The notes under the pieces: generated by a model
Database searches by the model: none
Seen by the model: the letters and a program-made list of their open reading frames with translations, nothing else
What the model was told of the DNA's origin: nothing
Position numbers and translations under genes: made by a program
Assembly (NCBI GenBank): GCA_025685495.1
Contig: JAJNMT010000234.1
Coordinates: forward strand, 62,001-126,000
Origin: Huntiella abstrusa
Lineage: Eukaryota > Ascomycota > Sordariomycetes > Microascales > Ceratocystidaceae
Length of the DNA stretch: 64,000 bases
Direction: 5' to 3'
In this document: in pieces, positions 12,710 to 25,829 of the stretch
Numbering within the stretch: the stretch's first letter is position 1
Layout: every line of letters begins with the position of its first letter

Positions 12710-13726
12710 ACATACGTGATCAATTTAGACACGTTGGTTCGATTCCATACATACATACATACAAACGCCGATTTCAACAATCCTTCAAAGGTAATAGGGA
12801 AAAAAAGAACCCCAACCAAAAGAATTCCCCGATGCGAGCTAACCCCCTCCCATCTCCGCATCGACAAGGCAACTCTCATTGTACATGGAGGCGAAACCTA
12901 CGGGCGAGCCCTTTTTTCGGGTAGCCATCTCCGCGAGTACATGAGGTACGTGAGGTGATGTGATGTAAGTGTATGCTATGATGTTATCTATGTACGTACA
13001 TACGTAGTCTAACTACCTATCTACATCTGGACATACACATGTCGGGTCAGTCCACGTCTACCATGAAAAAGGTCCCGAAACGGTCCCGGAGTATGCACAT
13101 GTCGGCGAATAGGAGGATGAGGAAGGGGCTTGTTTGAGTTGAAGGGATGAGATATATTCCGATAGACGGGAGGGGGGGTTACATACATTGATAGATTCAT
13201 GTAGATGAGATAGACCGGGAAGCCGGAGACTTACGGCTTATTTTCTTAGTTGGTATGCTTAACGTGCTTGCCTGTCTATCCATCTATATGCCGATTTCAA
13301 AACCCCGCAAATCAGACAAACCACCCTTCATAGAAATCATGCTGGAATCGTGGGATTGGAGATGTATGTATACGATGAGTAATCTCTACATCAACGTGTG
13401 TATGTACAATACCAACTAAACTGACTACATCCTTTCTTTCCCCCGTCCCCCAAACACCGGGATCATCTTTTTTCCGGGCTCCGTCTTTCTCCTGTCCATC
13501 TAGCTAAGCAAAGCTAGTTCTTCACCTAGACTACATGTGTTTGTATGTGTGTACATATGTACACCCCCAAAAATAAGCAACGCAAACCCCCTCCAAAAAA
13601 AAAGAAAAAAAAAAAACATGGCCCGGAAAAAGCCCACCCATTTAGCCCGGAACCAAGGTCCTTCTCCCTCCCCTGTCTAGCGGGCTTCTAAAATGGCCCT
13701 AGAAGGAACTTTGCAGGGCGCGGGAT

Positions 13727-13836
13727 AAGGAAGGGAAGAAGGAAAGAAAGAAGGAAAGAAAGAAGGAAGAATAGTAAGTAAGTTAGGGAAAAAGGAAGAA
13801 GGAAATAAGGAAAAAAAAGATGTGTGTGTGTGTGTG
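13727..13836 (+). repeat. Purine tract followed by (TG)n
   Basis: From 13727 to about 13771 the + strand is entirely A and G (GGAAAGAAAGAA units). After a short break it continues A/G-rich to 13819 and ends in TGTGTGTGTG to 13836. Such mirror-like purine tracts can form triplex DNA, but no function can be read here. Confidence 0.8.
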
Positions 13837-16800
13837 AACTGGAAGGGAAGAAGGGACGATGTGTGAAGAGGAAAGAATGGATGGGTTGCTTTGCTGGGAA
13901 CTAAGATGTGACAATACCTGCATTAATACATGCATGTACTTTTCTGTCATGTATCATGTATCATATATCCATTCACTCAATTAACACATGTACACACCAA
14001 TCAACACTAGTCCCCATCAAAAAATCACCCTATCCAAAATCCGGTAAACGACAATGTCTGTCAAACTGACAACTCAGACATGTGCCTTATTAATTTTACC
14101 TTATTCCCACCAACTTTACCTGCTGCCAACCTACATTCATGACATAACACCAATACGACTAACCACACTAAGTAAGCCCAAAAACCACCCTACTCTTCTA
14201 AGCGTCTTCCTTTGAAGTAGTAGGTGGAGAACCCGCCATGTGGGACTAGGAAGGGAGGGCAGAGGTCAGACTGAATCTATGTAGTACTAAAAGGTAAACA
14301 CCTCCCGAGAATGAATGCCGGTTACTTATGTACGTATGTACATACGTGTGTGTATATATATAAAGAAAAAAACATGCAAATTTGCCCAGAAACGCACTGT
14401 ACTGCGTCTAGACTTGGATATGATGTGTTCTATTCTGTTCGTGCTCACCTCGACCTACCATAGTCTACCACTGCGCTCATAAGTCATAGTCACATCCCTA
14501 TGGGTGCTCAAGCTTCTCAAACGAATCCATATGTAGATAGCAGTCTTACCAAGACTTCCTTGACCCCAAGAATAAACCCACCGATGTATGTATGGATGTA
14601 TGCCCAGCCCGCCTTCCTCATCGTCGTCTCAAGTCCGTTCACAATGCACGGAACCAACACATCCATCCACTCCCGGCCCATCCCAAACACCGTCCGTTCT
14701 CCCTGATTCTCTACAGACCCTCCACGTTCATCATCAGGAAACCGACAGACCGATACAGTCCAGCCAAAGCAAAGACTCAAGAAAAAAAAGACTCACCCAC
14801 CCACTATACCCTACGATACAACATCCACTCCCTATAATATGTTCGACATTGTACATACACCCCCCTCCCCTAGTCGTCTGCCCGCCTGCCCTCGCCCATC
14901 TCACACATCAATCGTCATTGTTCCCAACCCTGCCCGTGCTTCTCTACCTTTGTCTATCCTACACTATGAAGCAGCCCAGCCAAATAGTCCAATCCACCAA
15001 CTTTGCAAATCCCCCTCCTCAGCGCGTTCCGGATCCGCCGCTTCCGTAGTCCATGTCACGATCTGGTAGGAATACATACCACCTCCACATGGCGAAAGCG
15101 CAGAAAGTAAGGAAAAAAACGCCTGTGTATCGTGACAAGTAGGTCATGTTAATCAGAGAGAACCTACACATAGACAAGCCAGTCCGGTCTACCAAGAAAG
15201 ACACCATCAACCATCGGAAAAGCCAAGACTAGCTGGAATCATTGGCTTGACTTAACTTGAACTAGCTAAAAAAGCCAGGTTTGATTCGCGAGCGTCGTTG
15301 GTTGCTTGTCCCACCGATCCGGTGCTACTTACTTCGGTTACCTGGGCTTGGTTTGTTGGTTCTTACCTTTTGCATTCCGTGCGTTCGTGCGGTGCCTGGG
15401 AGAAGGGAAATGCTTTTTTTTCGCTTGTGTAGATTTCTCCCATGTGTACCAACTTGTCCGTCCATCCATCTATGGGTACAATGGCGAATATTGGCGTATG
15501 CTTTTCCTAAATGCTTCTTTCTTTTTTAGTTGTTACGTGAGTCGTTTCCCTCCCTTCCCCAAGAATGACTCGAACCTCGGAAATCTCATTCTCTCTCGTT
15601 TTCGTAATTACTTCTTTCTGACATCCTCTCGGATCATTCCGATTCTTACCAACATCACACATACAAACCAAAAAAACCACGATCCCGTTAGTTCAGTCAC
15701 TCAGCTAAGTCTGTCCCACAAACACACCTACACCATCATAACCCCTCGTTCTCTCTTCCGTTTGCCGCTGCCGCCTTCTTCTTCTTCTTCTTTTTTTTCT
15801 TTTATCTCTTTTTTTTTCACTTACTTGGTAAATCCCCACCATCCCATCTAAACTCGCGCTTGTCCAAAACTTCGAAACACACCCCACCCAAACAGACGAG
15901 TCCAAAAAAAGTAGAATCACTCAAACACACACACACACACACACAGATATACCTCTCTCTCTCTCTTTGCTCTATACACCCCTCCCCTCATAATAGGAAA
16001 AAAAAAACCACCCCAAATCCCTGCTTTCTTTCTTGCTGCTTTTGACTGGCTTTGTTTTCCCTTCCGGAGAAGATACTTGTATGTGTACATGCCCCACGAC
16101 ATCATCCATCCATACAATTCAAAGATACAAAACAACCGCCAATCCCCATCCCCACTTACCAAAATCGCCAATCGAATCGAGTGACCCCCTCATTTCGTCA
16201 AAGGTCAGCGTCAAACTGCATACATATCCTTAAAGCCCCGCCATATGTTCCTACCAAACCGACTGGCATATCCACCACCATCCTACACATATCCTGCCAA
16301 AAAATCCACTCAAATTCACCCCTCCTTGTCTTTCCAGACACCCAGACACCCACCCACCCACACAAAAATCACCACAAGCAGCAATAGCAACAGAAGCAGC
16401 CAACAGCCCTTGTCACCTCGCCTCGTCTGCGCTACCTGCAACAAGTCAACCCGTCGCTCGTCGCCCGTCAGCCAGCCCACAACACATCTCGTGTCGTGCC
16501 ATCTGTTTAAAGACCACACCCCTCCCGCCTAGCCGAGACACAACGGCCACCGAAGAAGGGAAAAATAACGACAACGGCCAGCGCCAAATACCCAACTAGA
16601 TCCAAATCTTTGGCTCGACAAGACGCAAGACGAAGAAGACGAAGAAGAAAAAAAGAATCCGAAAACTGACTGTTGTCGAAAGTCAACTTCAGAAAGAGAA
16701 GAGATCAACACCTCCCAGATACCAAGAGACAACCAAAAAAAGAAAACAAGGCTTCCTTTCTTCCTTTCTTCTTTTCGTTCCTTATATTCCATTCCTTCCT

Positions 16801-17316
16801 TCCATTCTCTTTGCTTTGCTTTGATTTGATTTGCTTCGCCTTGCTTTGCCTTGCCTTTCCTTCAAATCTCAGGTTCCATCCCGTCAACGTTCGTCTAGTC
16901 GGTCGATCACTCGCTCTGTCTCGCTTGTGCCAGCTCCCCAAAGACAATCAGCCAAACCTCAATCGAATCAGACCTGCTTCGGCTCGGCTCGACTTGTCCT
17001 TCCTTTTGATATCCAGTCCAGTCCAGTCCAGTCAGCTAGACCATTCTTGCGAGCTTGTGAGCCTGCATTGCATCTGCATACCCACTTTGTCACCAGCCAC
17101 ATGCACAGCATCGCCTGCAGCACATCTTCATATCCATCTTCATCCCACAACCGTAACTACCTTCCTCCATTCTTCACCGCTCCAGTCTCTCCCGGCGACT
17201 GATCAACGACAAATACCAGCCAATTCCCCTCCCCCTCAACTTAAAAACTTCATCCGCCAGTCGCCGTTTCGGTCCCGTTCTTCGTTCTCCGTTAGTTTCG
17301 GTCCCTTTCTCTCCTC
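13837..17316. other. Gene desert, second part, and leader of the Zn2Cys6 gene
   Basis: No protein gene is recognisable. A palindrome GTATGTACATAC lies at 14334..14345 inside a longer alternating purine-pyrimidine tract. From about 15.5 kb the + strand becomes C/T-rich with (CTT)n at 15773..15791, (AC)n at 15925..15944, (CT)n at 15953..15966 and TCCAG repeats at 17011..17034. This pyrimidine-rich stretch probably contains the promoter and a long, possibly spliced, 5' leader of the transcription factor starting at 17317. The boundary cannot be placed from sequence. Confidence 0.5.
17011..17034. repeat. (GTCCA)n repeat
   Basis: Four GTCCA units lie about 290 nt upstream of the transcription factor start codon, inside the pyrimidine-rich leader. 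Confidence 0.75.
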
Positions 17317-19813
17317 ATGTCGGCTCCACCAACTTCGCACGCCGGCTCATCCAGCATGCACCCCGCCACAGCCGCCACTTCAGCATCCCCCTACCCAGGT
17401 TCTTTTTACCCTGGTTCCGCCCCAATTCCTATGAACCCGCAGCGCCCCGAAGATCTTTACCGGCCTGCTCATCCACATGCTCCTGCTCCATCAACGTCGG
17501 CTCCACCTATGCTTCATCACCCGCATCATCAGCATCAACATACGCATTCTCTCCCTCATCCGCACGCATCTCACGACGATCTTCGCGCGCATCAACATTC
17601 TCAGCTTGCTTCCATGCCCCTCCATCAACCTGCCATGTCCCAATATCATCCTCAAAACGACTTTGATCGCATGGCATTCTATACCCGGCCCGACGCTTAT
17701 CAGCCATATGTTCCGCATCCAGCTGCTATGCTTCCGTCGCATCAGTATGGCCATTCTTCTGGAGGTATGGCCTCGCATATGGGAGCTCCTATGCATCCCA
17801 TTTATGGAATGCCAGTTCGCGCTGCCACTGTTCCGGGGTCTTTGGATATGGGTGGCTATGGATCGCCAAAGCCAAGTCGCAAAGCAAAGGGGCATGTCGC
17901 ATCGGCTTGTGTGCCTTGTAAAAAGGCTCATCTAAGGTATGTCAGAAGTTGAAATCAACACCACCAACGAATCTCTCAAACTAACCGCAATATCCTCTCC
18001 CCATAGATGTGATGGTAAGACAACAAACAGCACAAGAATACCAAAAGCAACCATTCCAAGTCGAGTCCTCTGTCGCCGCCAAGTACCCCACTAACCATAC
18101 CCTTTTCCTCTTTTAACAGCCCACCGCCCTTGCACCCGTTGCATCATGAACGGCAAAGAAGACTGCTGCATCGACGTCCAACATAAGAAGCGTGGCCGTC
18201 CACGTCTTCGTGATGATCGCGAAAACCGCTTCGATCCCCGATTCTCCTCCACCTCTTCCACCGCCACAACCGCCGCCTCTCAACAACAGCAAACCCCGGC
18301 CAACCAGCCCACCGCGTCACCAACTTCCGCTCCTGCATCAACTCCCGATTCCCTCGGCGGCGCGCCTTCCTCTTCTTCCGTAACCAGCATGAGACACTCA
18401 GTCGGACCGAGTTCGTATCCGTCTCACCATTCAGGGTATGCCTATAAACCCATAATCCAGCCCCACCTCCCCGGAAAGCCCAGGAATAATAGACCTCCCG
18501 GATCTGGCTCTTCTCACGGCTTCCGCCATCTTCCCCCTCTTCCCGCGTTCCAAGTTCTAAAGCAAGCCCCCAGCGACTCCTCGCTCCAATCTAGGTTCCC
18601 CGATCGCTCGTCTGTGTCGGACTCGAGCGGATATGGCTCTACCAACACGCCAGTTTTGACAATCTCCACCAATAGCCACCCGGCTACAAGTATGTCGTCG
18701 GCCATGACCGCCACGCCACCGGAGCCCGTGGCGTATTTGCACCTTGCGGATCTCGCCATCGTAAAGGCTTCGCCGCCCTTCCATGACGCATTGGCGTTGC
18801 CGCCTTCTTCGCCGGCATATCCTGTGAAGCTTGCGGATATCGTCTGTCTAGCTGACCGGGAAAAAATCAGGGCTCTTAACCTTGATTTGCGTAGGGAGCA
18901 GGAACGTGACCATCCCGGCCACCTCCCTCCAATTCTCACAAACAACCAGCTGGATAGTCTGGCTCTTAACTTTGGATTCTCCTCTGAAGACCTGTCTCGG
19001 TTCGCTTTAGATCGTCGGGACCGCTTGACCTTCCAGTCACCTGACGGCCAACTCAGAACCTTTGACGTCCGTATTGGTCTTGTAAACCAGGATTCTGTCT
19101 TCTTTGTCGTCCTCCATTTGCTTCTCCCGAGTCGCTTCTCTTCGTATTCCTCTCCTGCCGTGAGTCTCAGTGCCGGATATAACCAAGTCCGTTATTCGCC
19201 ACAAGGTCCTCCATCATCCGCCACGACGCCTTCATCCGTTCAACCGACTCCATATATTCAGTCTGCTCCCGCCTCGTCAACTTTTGACCTGGCCAGACCA
19301 TATGGAGATGCGGCCTTTGGTGCTGTACGCCAACTGGCGAACCATGTAAACCCCGGTCAAATGGGTGCCGGACCGTCTCCGGGTATCAGCCCTGGACTCT
19401 CAACATATGCCGCGTCACCTAGTCGTCCCGAGTATACCATGGGCCCAGCAGCTTTCCATACCCCACGGACGGATATCTCCACGGAACCTCGTAACCAGCA
19501 AACGCTCATGTCTCCTGTCCAAAATCTCCCTCAGATGCCCATGGATGCGGTTCAAGGCCAGACATCGCAGAGTAATCCCCAGGGTCAACAGCAGCAGAAC
19601 CAAATGAGTGGCACTAGTTACCACCAGTTGCCTCCAATCCGGGGTCAGCCATCATCTATGGGTCAACCGGATGTGGTTTCAATGGGACAGGCGATAATGG
19701 ATCCTTTGGAGGGTCAATGGATGAAGGATGACCGTAATGGAGGACGTGTTGGGATTGAAGGGTTGCTTGAACGTCCCACGCATCATATGCAACAACCTCC
19801 ACCTTCTAGTTAA
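17317..19813 (+). CDS. Zn(II)2Cys6 transcription factor with AT-hook-like motif and PAS-like domain, 773 aa
   Basis: Nuclear DNA-binding regulator. Three exons: 17317..17936, an 8-nt exon 18007..18014 (ATGTGATG) and 18120..19813. Only this splicing completes the binuclear zinc cluster: Cys198-x2-Cys201-x6-Cys208-x5-Cys214-x2-Cys217-x7-Cys225 (Cys226 adjacent). The micro-exon supplies Cys208 and Asp209. Immediately after comes KKRGRPR, an AT-hook-like core. Residues 1-190 are His/Pro/Ser/Met-rich. A globular segment at about 412-545 (YLHLADLAIVKASPPF, LTFQSPDGQLRTFDVRI) resembles a PAS fold, as in the fungal Ert1/AcuK type, though the zinc cluster differs from theirs. The C terminus is Gln/Pro/Ser-rich. 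Target genes are unknown. The gene sits alone between two deserts. Confidence 0.88.
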
Positions 19814-22800
19814 AGTTGGTGTGTCGTAATTTTTTTTGTCAAAGAATGGGTTGTCCCTGGTATACGTGCCGGCTTCGTATACCCCGGGAAATTGCATTTC
19901 TCATGTGTCTCTTTCCGCCATGGTGGGAAAGAAAACGGGTTCCTGTGGAATCCAAACATTGTGACGTGTTGCTCTCATTGAGCGTTTGAATTTTTGTTTC
20001 GTCGGCTTGGTCATCTGTTTTTTTCCTTATTAGCATATATAGTGTTTTCATCATAATGATATTTTATACTTACCATTCATACCAACTCGCGTCACACACT
20101 AGGTTGGATTACCGATTGATTGTAGCGGAGAATTTAGTTGGCGTCGGAGATTTTAGTTTGTGTGACCAAAAGCACACTATGAGACCTTGGGGGTTGTCGA
20201 CGACATGACGGCGTCGCGATAGAAGTAGTTTGGATAGTGGCTGAAGCTGCATATAATATGTCTTGTCGTTGTTGTTGTTTTTTGGTCGTCGATAGTTGAA
20301 GTTTCTGGTCGTAAACTGCCGTGTGATGACAAAATAAGGGGTAGTATGTGGAGAAACGACCCGAGACAATAAATTGCAATGAGAACCGTGGTTTGGATGG
20401 ATATATCGATTCCAAACCGGGGATCGGGGACGTAATATATGTCTTCTTTCGGCGTCAAAAAATAAGCCGACTGTTTCTGTCATCGACTAACATGGTGGAT
20501 CTTCGCAAAGCCACTTAACACTGACAGAATGGAATCTTGAAACCACGGGTTGCTTGTTTCATGTATGTGGCGACTTAATTGGGGATTTTGAGACGCTGGC
20601 AGTGATCGGGGCGAAGAAACAGAGCGAACCTGGGGATTAGCGGCTTCTAGAATGAGGTGAGACGTGTTATGAATAAGTGTAAAAGTAGAATGATGAAATG
20701 GTGAAATGGCGCGAAGAGAACGGGGCTAGTTAAGTGGGTGTATATGTGGCGATATATACTCGGGAACAAACCGGATTTCATCAAACTACCTTGCCAGCCT
20801 ATTGGTCTTACAAACAAAACAGTCATCCCTCGAATTCCGCCCCGCCATCATAGCAAATCTCATGCTATAAGTCCGAGACACAGTCTGCTCATATAGATTG
20901 TTAGGTATCCAGATACCGAGAGCCCAGACAAAAGTGGCCGAGCGAGGACGAAAGCATGGGCCTTGGGTGATGGGGCGTATGAAAGATTGAAAACAAAGTA
21001 AAAAGAAATCAAGTTGCATTGGGCGATCGGCGAACTAGGTGTAGGCTGGCCGTATGAGAGACTGGTGACATCATTTTTCGTCGTAGTTGACAAGTGACGC
21101 GTGAAAATGTATAGTGACGCGGGTTCTTGGGGAAGAAGAAAAGAAGAGAAATGAAATGCCCGACAAAGGTACTACAGGAAGTACCCAAAAGTGATTGCCT
21201 TTGTGACGAATAGAAGGAGCGAATAAACTCAGCTGTCAGCCGCAACTGACCTCCATCACTAACAACGAGTAACAAAACAAGTAACAAAGTTCGCTAAGAA
21301 CCGACGGGACTTTGAGGGACAGACCAGGCTATAAGTATGTAATGTAACCTTCTCTCTCAGTCTTCTTGTTCTCTCATCTCCTTTCACTGGGCCGGGCCCT
21401 TCCCTCTTGTCGCAATCACGCCGTCTTCCTTCGTCGGTAAGTTCCAGTGTACTTGTACATAGTAACCGTGTGACGCTTTGCTTTTGAGTAGTGTGCTGGA
21501 GTTAACTGGGGCGAATGTGGATGCATACCCTGTAGCTGAGGTGGGCAAATTTGGTGTGTTGGTTGCTTTGACGGGTCCATGTCTGTGCTGGAGTAGCATG
21601 TTATAATGAGGGTGTATTGTTGCGTTTTGGCAGGAGTGAATATGGAATGAAGGAAGGATAAGACAGAAATCAACGGGAATGTGGGATACACAGTGATAAT
21701 ATGGCTCTTATAGAGTGGAGTTCGTATGGGTTGATTTGAAGACGATTCCGTGGCTGTGTCGATATGTTGTGATGGGCGCGGTTAGTCGTGTTTGATCAGC
21801 ATGGCTTGAGCTGTGTGATGTGGTGATGATATGGTGACTTTGGCACATATGTGTATGTATGCCCCAAGTGAAAATGAAAAACAAAGACAAAGGTTAAGTC
21901 CTAAGTCCAGATAAACAAACCTAGCGAACCCCTCTATCTATATCTCATTCATCCCTTCATCCTCCCGCCAAAAGTGGACCCCAATCACAAAACGTAACAC
22001 AGCATGAATCAGAAGTAACTGGGCAGGCTACTTCGTACATTTGGAATCTAGCAAGACTAGGACGTCGGAGGTGTCCGGATGGAGACATTGATTGATATGG
22101 TTTAAGGCAGGATAGAGGAGGTAGGGCCCCCGGAAGTCATATTTTGATGGGGTTGATGAGAAAACAAGTGGTCCGTGAGAACGGTAAAGAGACCGAGAAG
22201 TACCGGTATTATCAAAGTGGAGCGATGGTAGTTTAGATACAAGCAAGATTCGATTGCGATGTTGCGATGCGAGGGTAGATTTGTAGGGCTGAGTATCGGA
22301 GATTGTTCTATAGAATGTGTTTGGTTCCAGACGTGTAGTGGTGTCTCATATTGTGACGCCTGTAAGTTGAATGAGAGATAAACAAAGAGAACAGATAAAC
22401 CCAAGACATATCTCATGATACATGGTCATCTCATCGTCTCAATCTTCACAAACAATCCACCAGACTGTACACTAATCCGCACCGACACCGACAAACAGGT
22501 TCACCTATCCATCTCCAAGTGGACCCTCTATCCCAAAAGGGAAGAATTTCCCAAAGCAGAAACCAAATCAAGCCTACCAGGAACCAGGAATCTACCCGAC
22601 TCGCTAAGGAATCCCGGCTAGACTAGCTTAACCTGGTTTGTTGTTTGACGTATTGCTGGTGGACCGTAGTAGGCCGGCATAGCGAGATTTAGATTGTAGA
22701 TAGATAGATGCTTAGATGAAAAAAAAAAGCCGAACGGGGGTTGAAAATGGAGAAGACAGAGGAAGTAGACTTCGTATTCGAGGTCTAGAACGGGCGGAAT

Positions 22801-25800
22801 CAAAGGTGCCTTTGGTGATGATTCTGACCAGCGAGCAAAAAAAAGGTCTGGGATCAGATAGACTAGAGGGTGATTTATTCTCCGAGTCTTTTTGTCTTTC
22901 GGGTTATAAGTTTCGGATCCGGCTACTTTAGAGAGAGAAACATGGTTCGGGAAATTCCGATTTTGGTAACTTGCGGATTACCGGGGGCGGCGGATTAGCG
23001 GGGTGGATACGATGTTAGTGGCTTCTACATGTACAGACACATAGTGATGAAGAATCAAGCCATTAGAAAGGGGAGGAATCGCGATGAGCTGCTTTTTTGA
23101 ACACTATTGCAGGTTGAAGATGAAGAATTTTAACAATGCGAATACACAGGGTGGCCTCTTTACCTGTCTATATCCGTCTTTCCGCGCGCTGGCTTGCCGC
23201 TCAAGCATGTGTACATACATATGTATGTATACACACGTGAACGGGCAGCCACTTACCCACCCACGATGCCACCCATCTAACCAGCCACTGTGGCGGTGAA
23301 TGTCAAAGGGCATAGTTTTCATTCATCGGAGGATTTTCTAGCTTCATACCCTGACTTACACGTCCATATATGTGAAGCTATCCGGAGACCTAGGAACCCC
23401 ACTATGTAGTCTTGGCAAGTCGTTTAGACAACTTCTGACTTTCACCATACTATCTATGTACTATTCTAGAAGCAAAAGTATCAATCTATCTACTCACACG
23501 TATTCCTCCCTTCTATCTTGTCGATCATCGAAACCGTCGATCCTATGAAAATTGATACTGAATACGTGATTGATTTCCGCATGCCAGCCGATTATAGGGA
23601 CGATTAACGAATGAGGGGGTTACATCTATGACATGGACAAGGAAGGCCCGATAGTAAAAGGGAGACTGACAATTGGAGATGGCATGTGAAAGTTGATATG
23701 CAGGTTCAATGTTTCATTTTGCTTGATTAGTGATATGTTGGCGTACCTTCATGAAGCATATTGTCATACATGAAACAATACAAGATAATAGCCTCAACTA
23801 AGACCACACCAATGTCAACTCCCAATAACTCCGTCCCTTCGCCACCTTTCTTATCCACATGAAGCCCCCCTCATCACCAGTAGGAAGAAAATCTCCGACG
23901 TATGACAGCTGCAATCGGTCTGTGCCAAGCATGCATAAAATTATGCATTAGGGTTCATTGCGACCCTCTGTTCGAAGAAACAGGGTCAGGAACCCTATGT
24001 ACGACCATGGAATAGTATTTGATATCGGAGGTTCCCGAAGGAGGTAGTATCGGGATCGAATTGTTAAATGGGAGTTGGCGAGGATGTCAAGTTACACGGG
24101 AAGGAAGATATCGGGAGGAGTGAAGCGACAGAGAGAAAAACGGCGAATAGATGTGGTGGATGTTTCTTACGAGCTGCGTTGTAACATGTGAGATTTGAGC
24201 TAGTGATATGGTATGGATGATGGATTATTGATTCGTAGACTCTACGTAAGACCTGAAAGCGTCATCGGCTGACGGGGCTCAGATGTGACAAATTCATAGA
24301 TTTGCTTACGGGATGTTAGTCCCACATCTATGTAGATTGATAGCTTGTTTGGTTAATTACCTGGCCCAGCCGCGCGGAGTGGTTCATTCCGAGTTGGATG
24401 TATAAGCAAGGCGCTTATGCCTACGTAGACTAGCTGAATCGACCATCACACCGGAAAGTACCATGCGCCGATATCAACCCGAAATGATTGGGTCTACACC
24501 GTTTCTCACCGGTTCCAATCCACCATTCAGAATCCAACAAACACCTCCTTGCATCGCCATGACACACGTACCGACAGGTATCACACCCACCTACCCACAC
24601 TCACGGCACCATAATCGGCTTTCTAACGCCGAAGTCGTCCTCCTAAACACACATTTTTCAAACCAAACTCTGCTTGTCACATCACATCACGGATACCGAC
24701 AGATTCACTTCCCTTGCAGACATACATACATATGTACATATGTACAAACGCTGACTCCGACCCAAACACAGTAATATTCCCGCCTGTTAGTTCCCGATAC
24801 ATCCGCGTCGGTAAACGACCCTATTCTAGGGTTAATCGATTTTATACTTCCGATGGGTCCACAGGTTTTTTCGGAGCGGGATGGTGATGTATCACTGAAG
24901 AATCGGGTAGAAAGTTTGCTTTTTGAAGGGGTAGCAAGTGATGTTGAAGCGGGGTAATTTGGATATTGTATACATATCTGTACGTATATATGTATGTATT
25001 GCGGAATGTTTGAAATGGCGAAACATGTGCTCAAGCTGCTTAGAAATAATGGTGAGTAAGCAAAAGAGACGACTAATAGCAAGTCAGATCTGACAAAGCT
25101 AACCCCCTGTCACTTCCAAGGTCCGTGCATAATGGACGTATTCGTCAACTGCCGCAAGTCTCTAGAACCCCATGGCATCAAAAAGTTAGAACACCGCTAG
25201 TTCTATGAAAAAAAAAAAAAAAAACGCCACGCCACGCCAACGTCAAACCTGTGTCGCCATTCAAAACACCACATACAGACTTACATACATCCACAAAACC
25301 ACAACCATATACCAATATTCATATCTCCGGCTTACATATCACACCCCCACCCTACGGCTCTTATACGCCGCCGTCAATTTTCACGCTGCTACCCGGAAAA
25401 TACTGCATGCTTCGCTTGACCATCCGCCCGCTTTCAAAGAATCAAACCCCGGTCGTCTTACTGTACATACATACTTCCTACCAATATGTCTGCTGAACGC
25501 ACTAATCCCGGATCCATCTTCCGATGCATGCCAAGAAGGAAAAATCATAGATGCTGGCTGGTAGGAATGTGATATGTACATAAAGTCGCCTCCCCCCCAT
25601 TGTTAACACTTCTTTCTATGTTGGTGATGTACGTTCACATACTCAGGTAGTTGCTATTAACTCTCACTCTTGTTTTGTCTGGAAGGACTGGCCTTTTCTG
25701 TATATATCTATTTCGTCCTTATATCTTGTCCATCTTGACTTATTCTCCCATCTATCTACGCACCTAACTTTCTCTATACCTATTCATTCACTTCTCTTCT

Positions 25801-25829
25801 ACATACATACCTAGAATTACACAGTCACA
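19814..25829. other. Second gene desert (6 kb)
   Basis: Between the transcription factor and the MFS transporter I find no supported gene on either strand. Open frames stay below about 125 codons and have no domain or splice partner. TGTATGTA/TACATACA tracts occur near 23210-23234, 24720-24747, 24965-25000 and 25461-25475. The one at 24720 is almost wholly palindromic (ATATGTACATAT). A run of 17 A lies at 25208..25224. The last 150 nt before 25830 look like an ordinary pyrimidine-rich fungal leader. Confidence 0.55.
25208..25224. repeat. Poly-A run followed by CGCCA repeats
   Basis: Seventeen consecutive A residues are followed by three CGCCA-type units. A homopolymer of this length may be a processed-transcript footprint or simple slippage. 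No neighbouring coding remnant supports the former. Confidence 0.7.

Larger units (their letters stand above)
9834..13726. other. Gene desert, first part
   Basis: No gene is recognisable here. The stretch holds short simple repeats: GGTCAGGCCAGG-type repeats near 10112-10142, GTACG repeats near 10480-10499 and a CTCTA repeat at 11401-11432. It also holds many TGTATGTA/TACATACA tracts, including the perfect palindrome GTATGTACATAC at 12360..12371. Open frames are short, lie on both strands and have no domain or splice support. Confidence 0.55.

Noticed and set aside
12735..12746. B-box-like GGTTCGATTCC suggesting a tRNA
   Set aside because: No T stem, acceptor stem or anticodon arm can be folded around it; it lies next to a TACATACA tract.
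16673..17434. 253-codon plus-strand frame overlapping the start of the transcription factor
   Set aside because: It is a translation of C/T-rich leader, low in complexity, and overlaps the well-supported gene in another frame.
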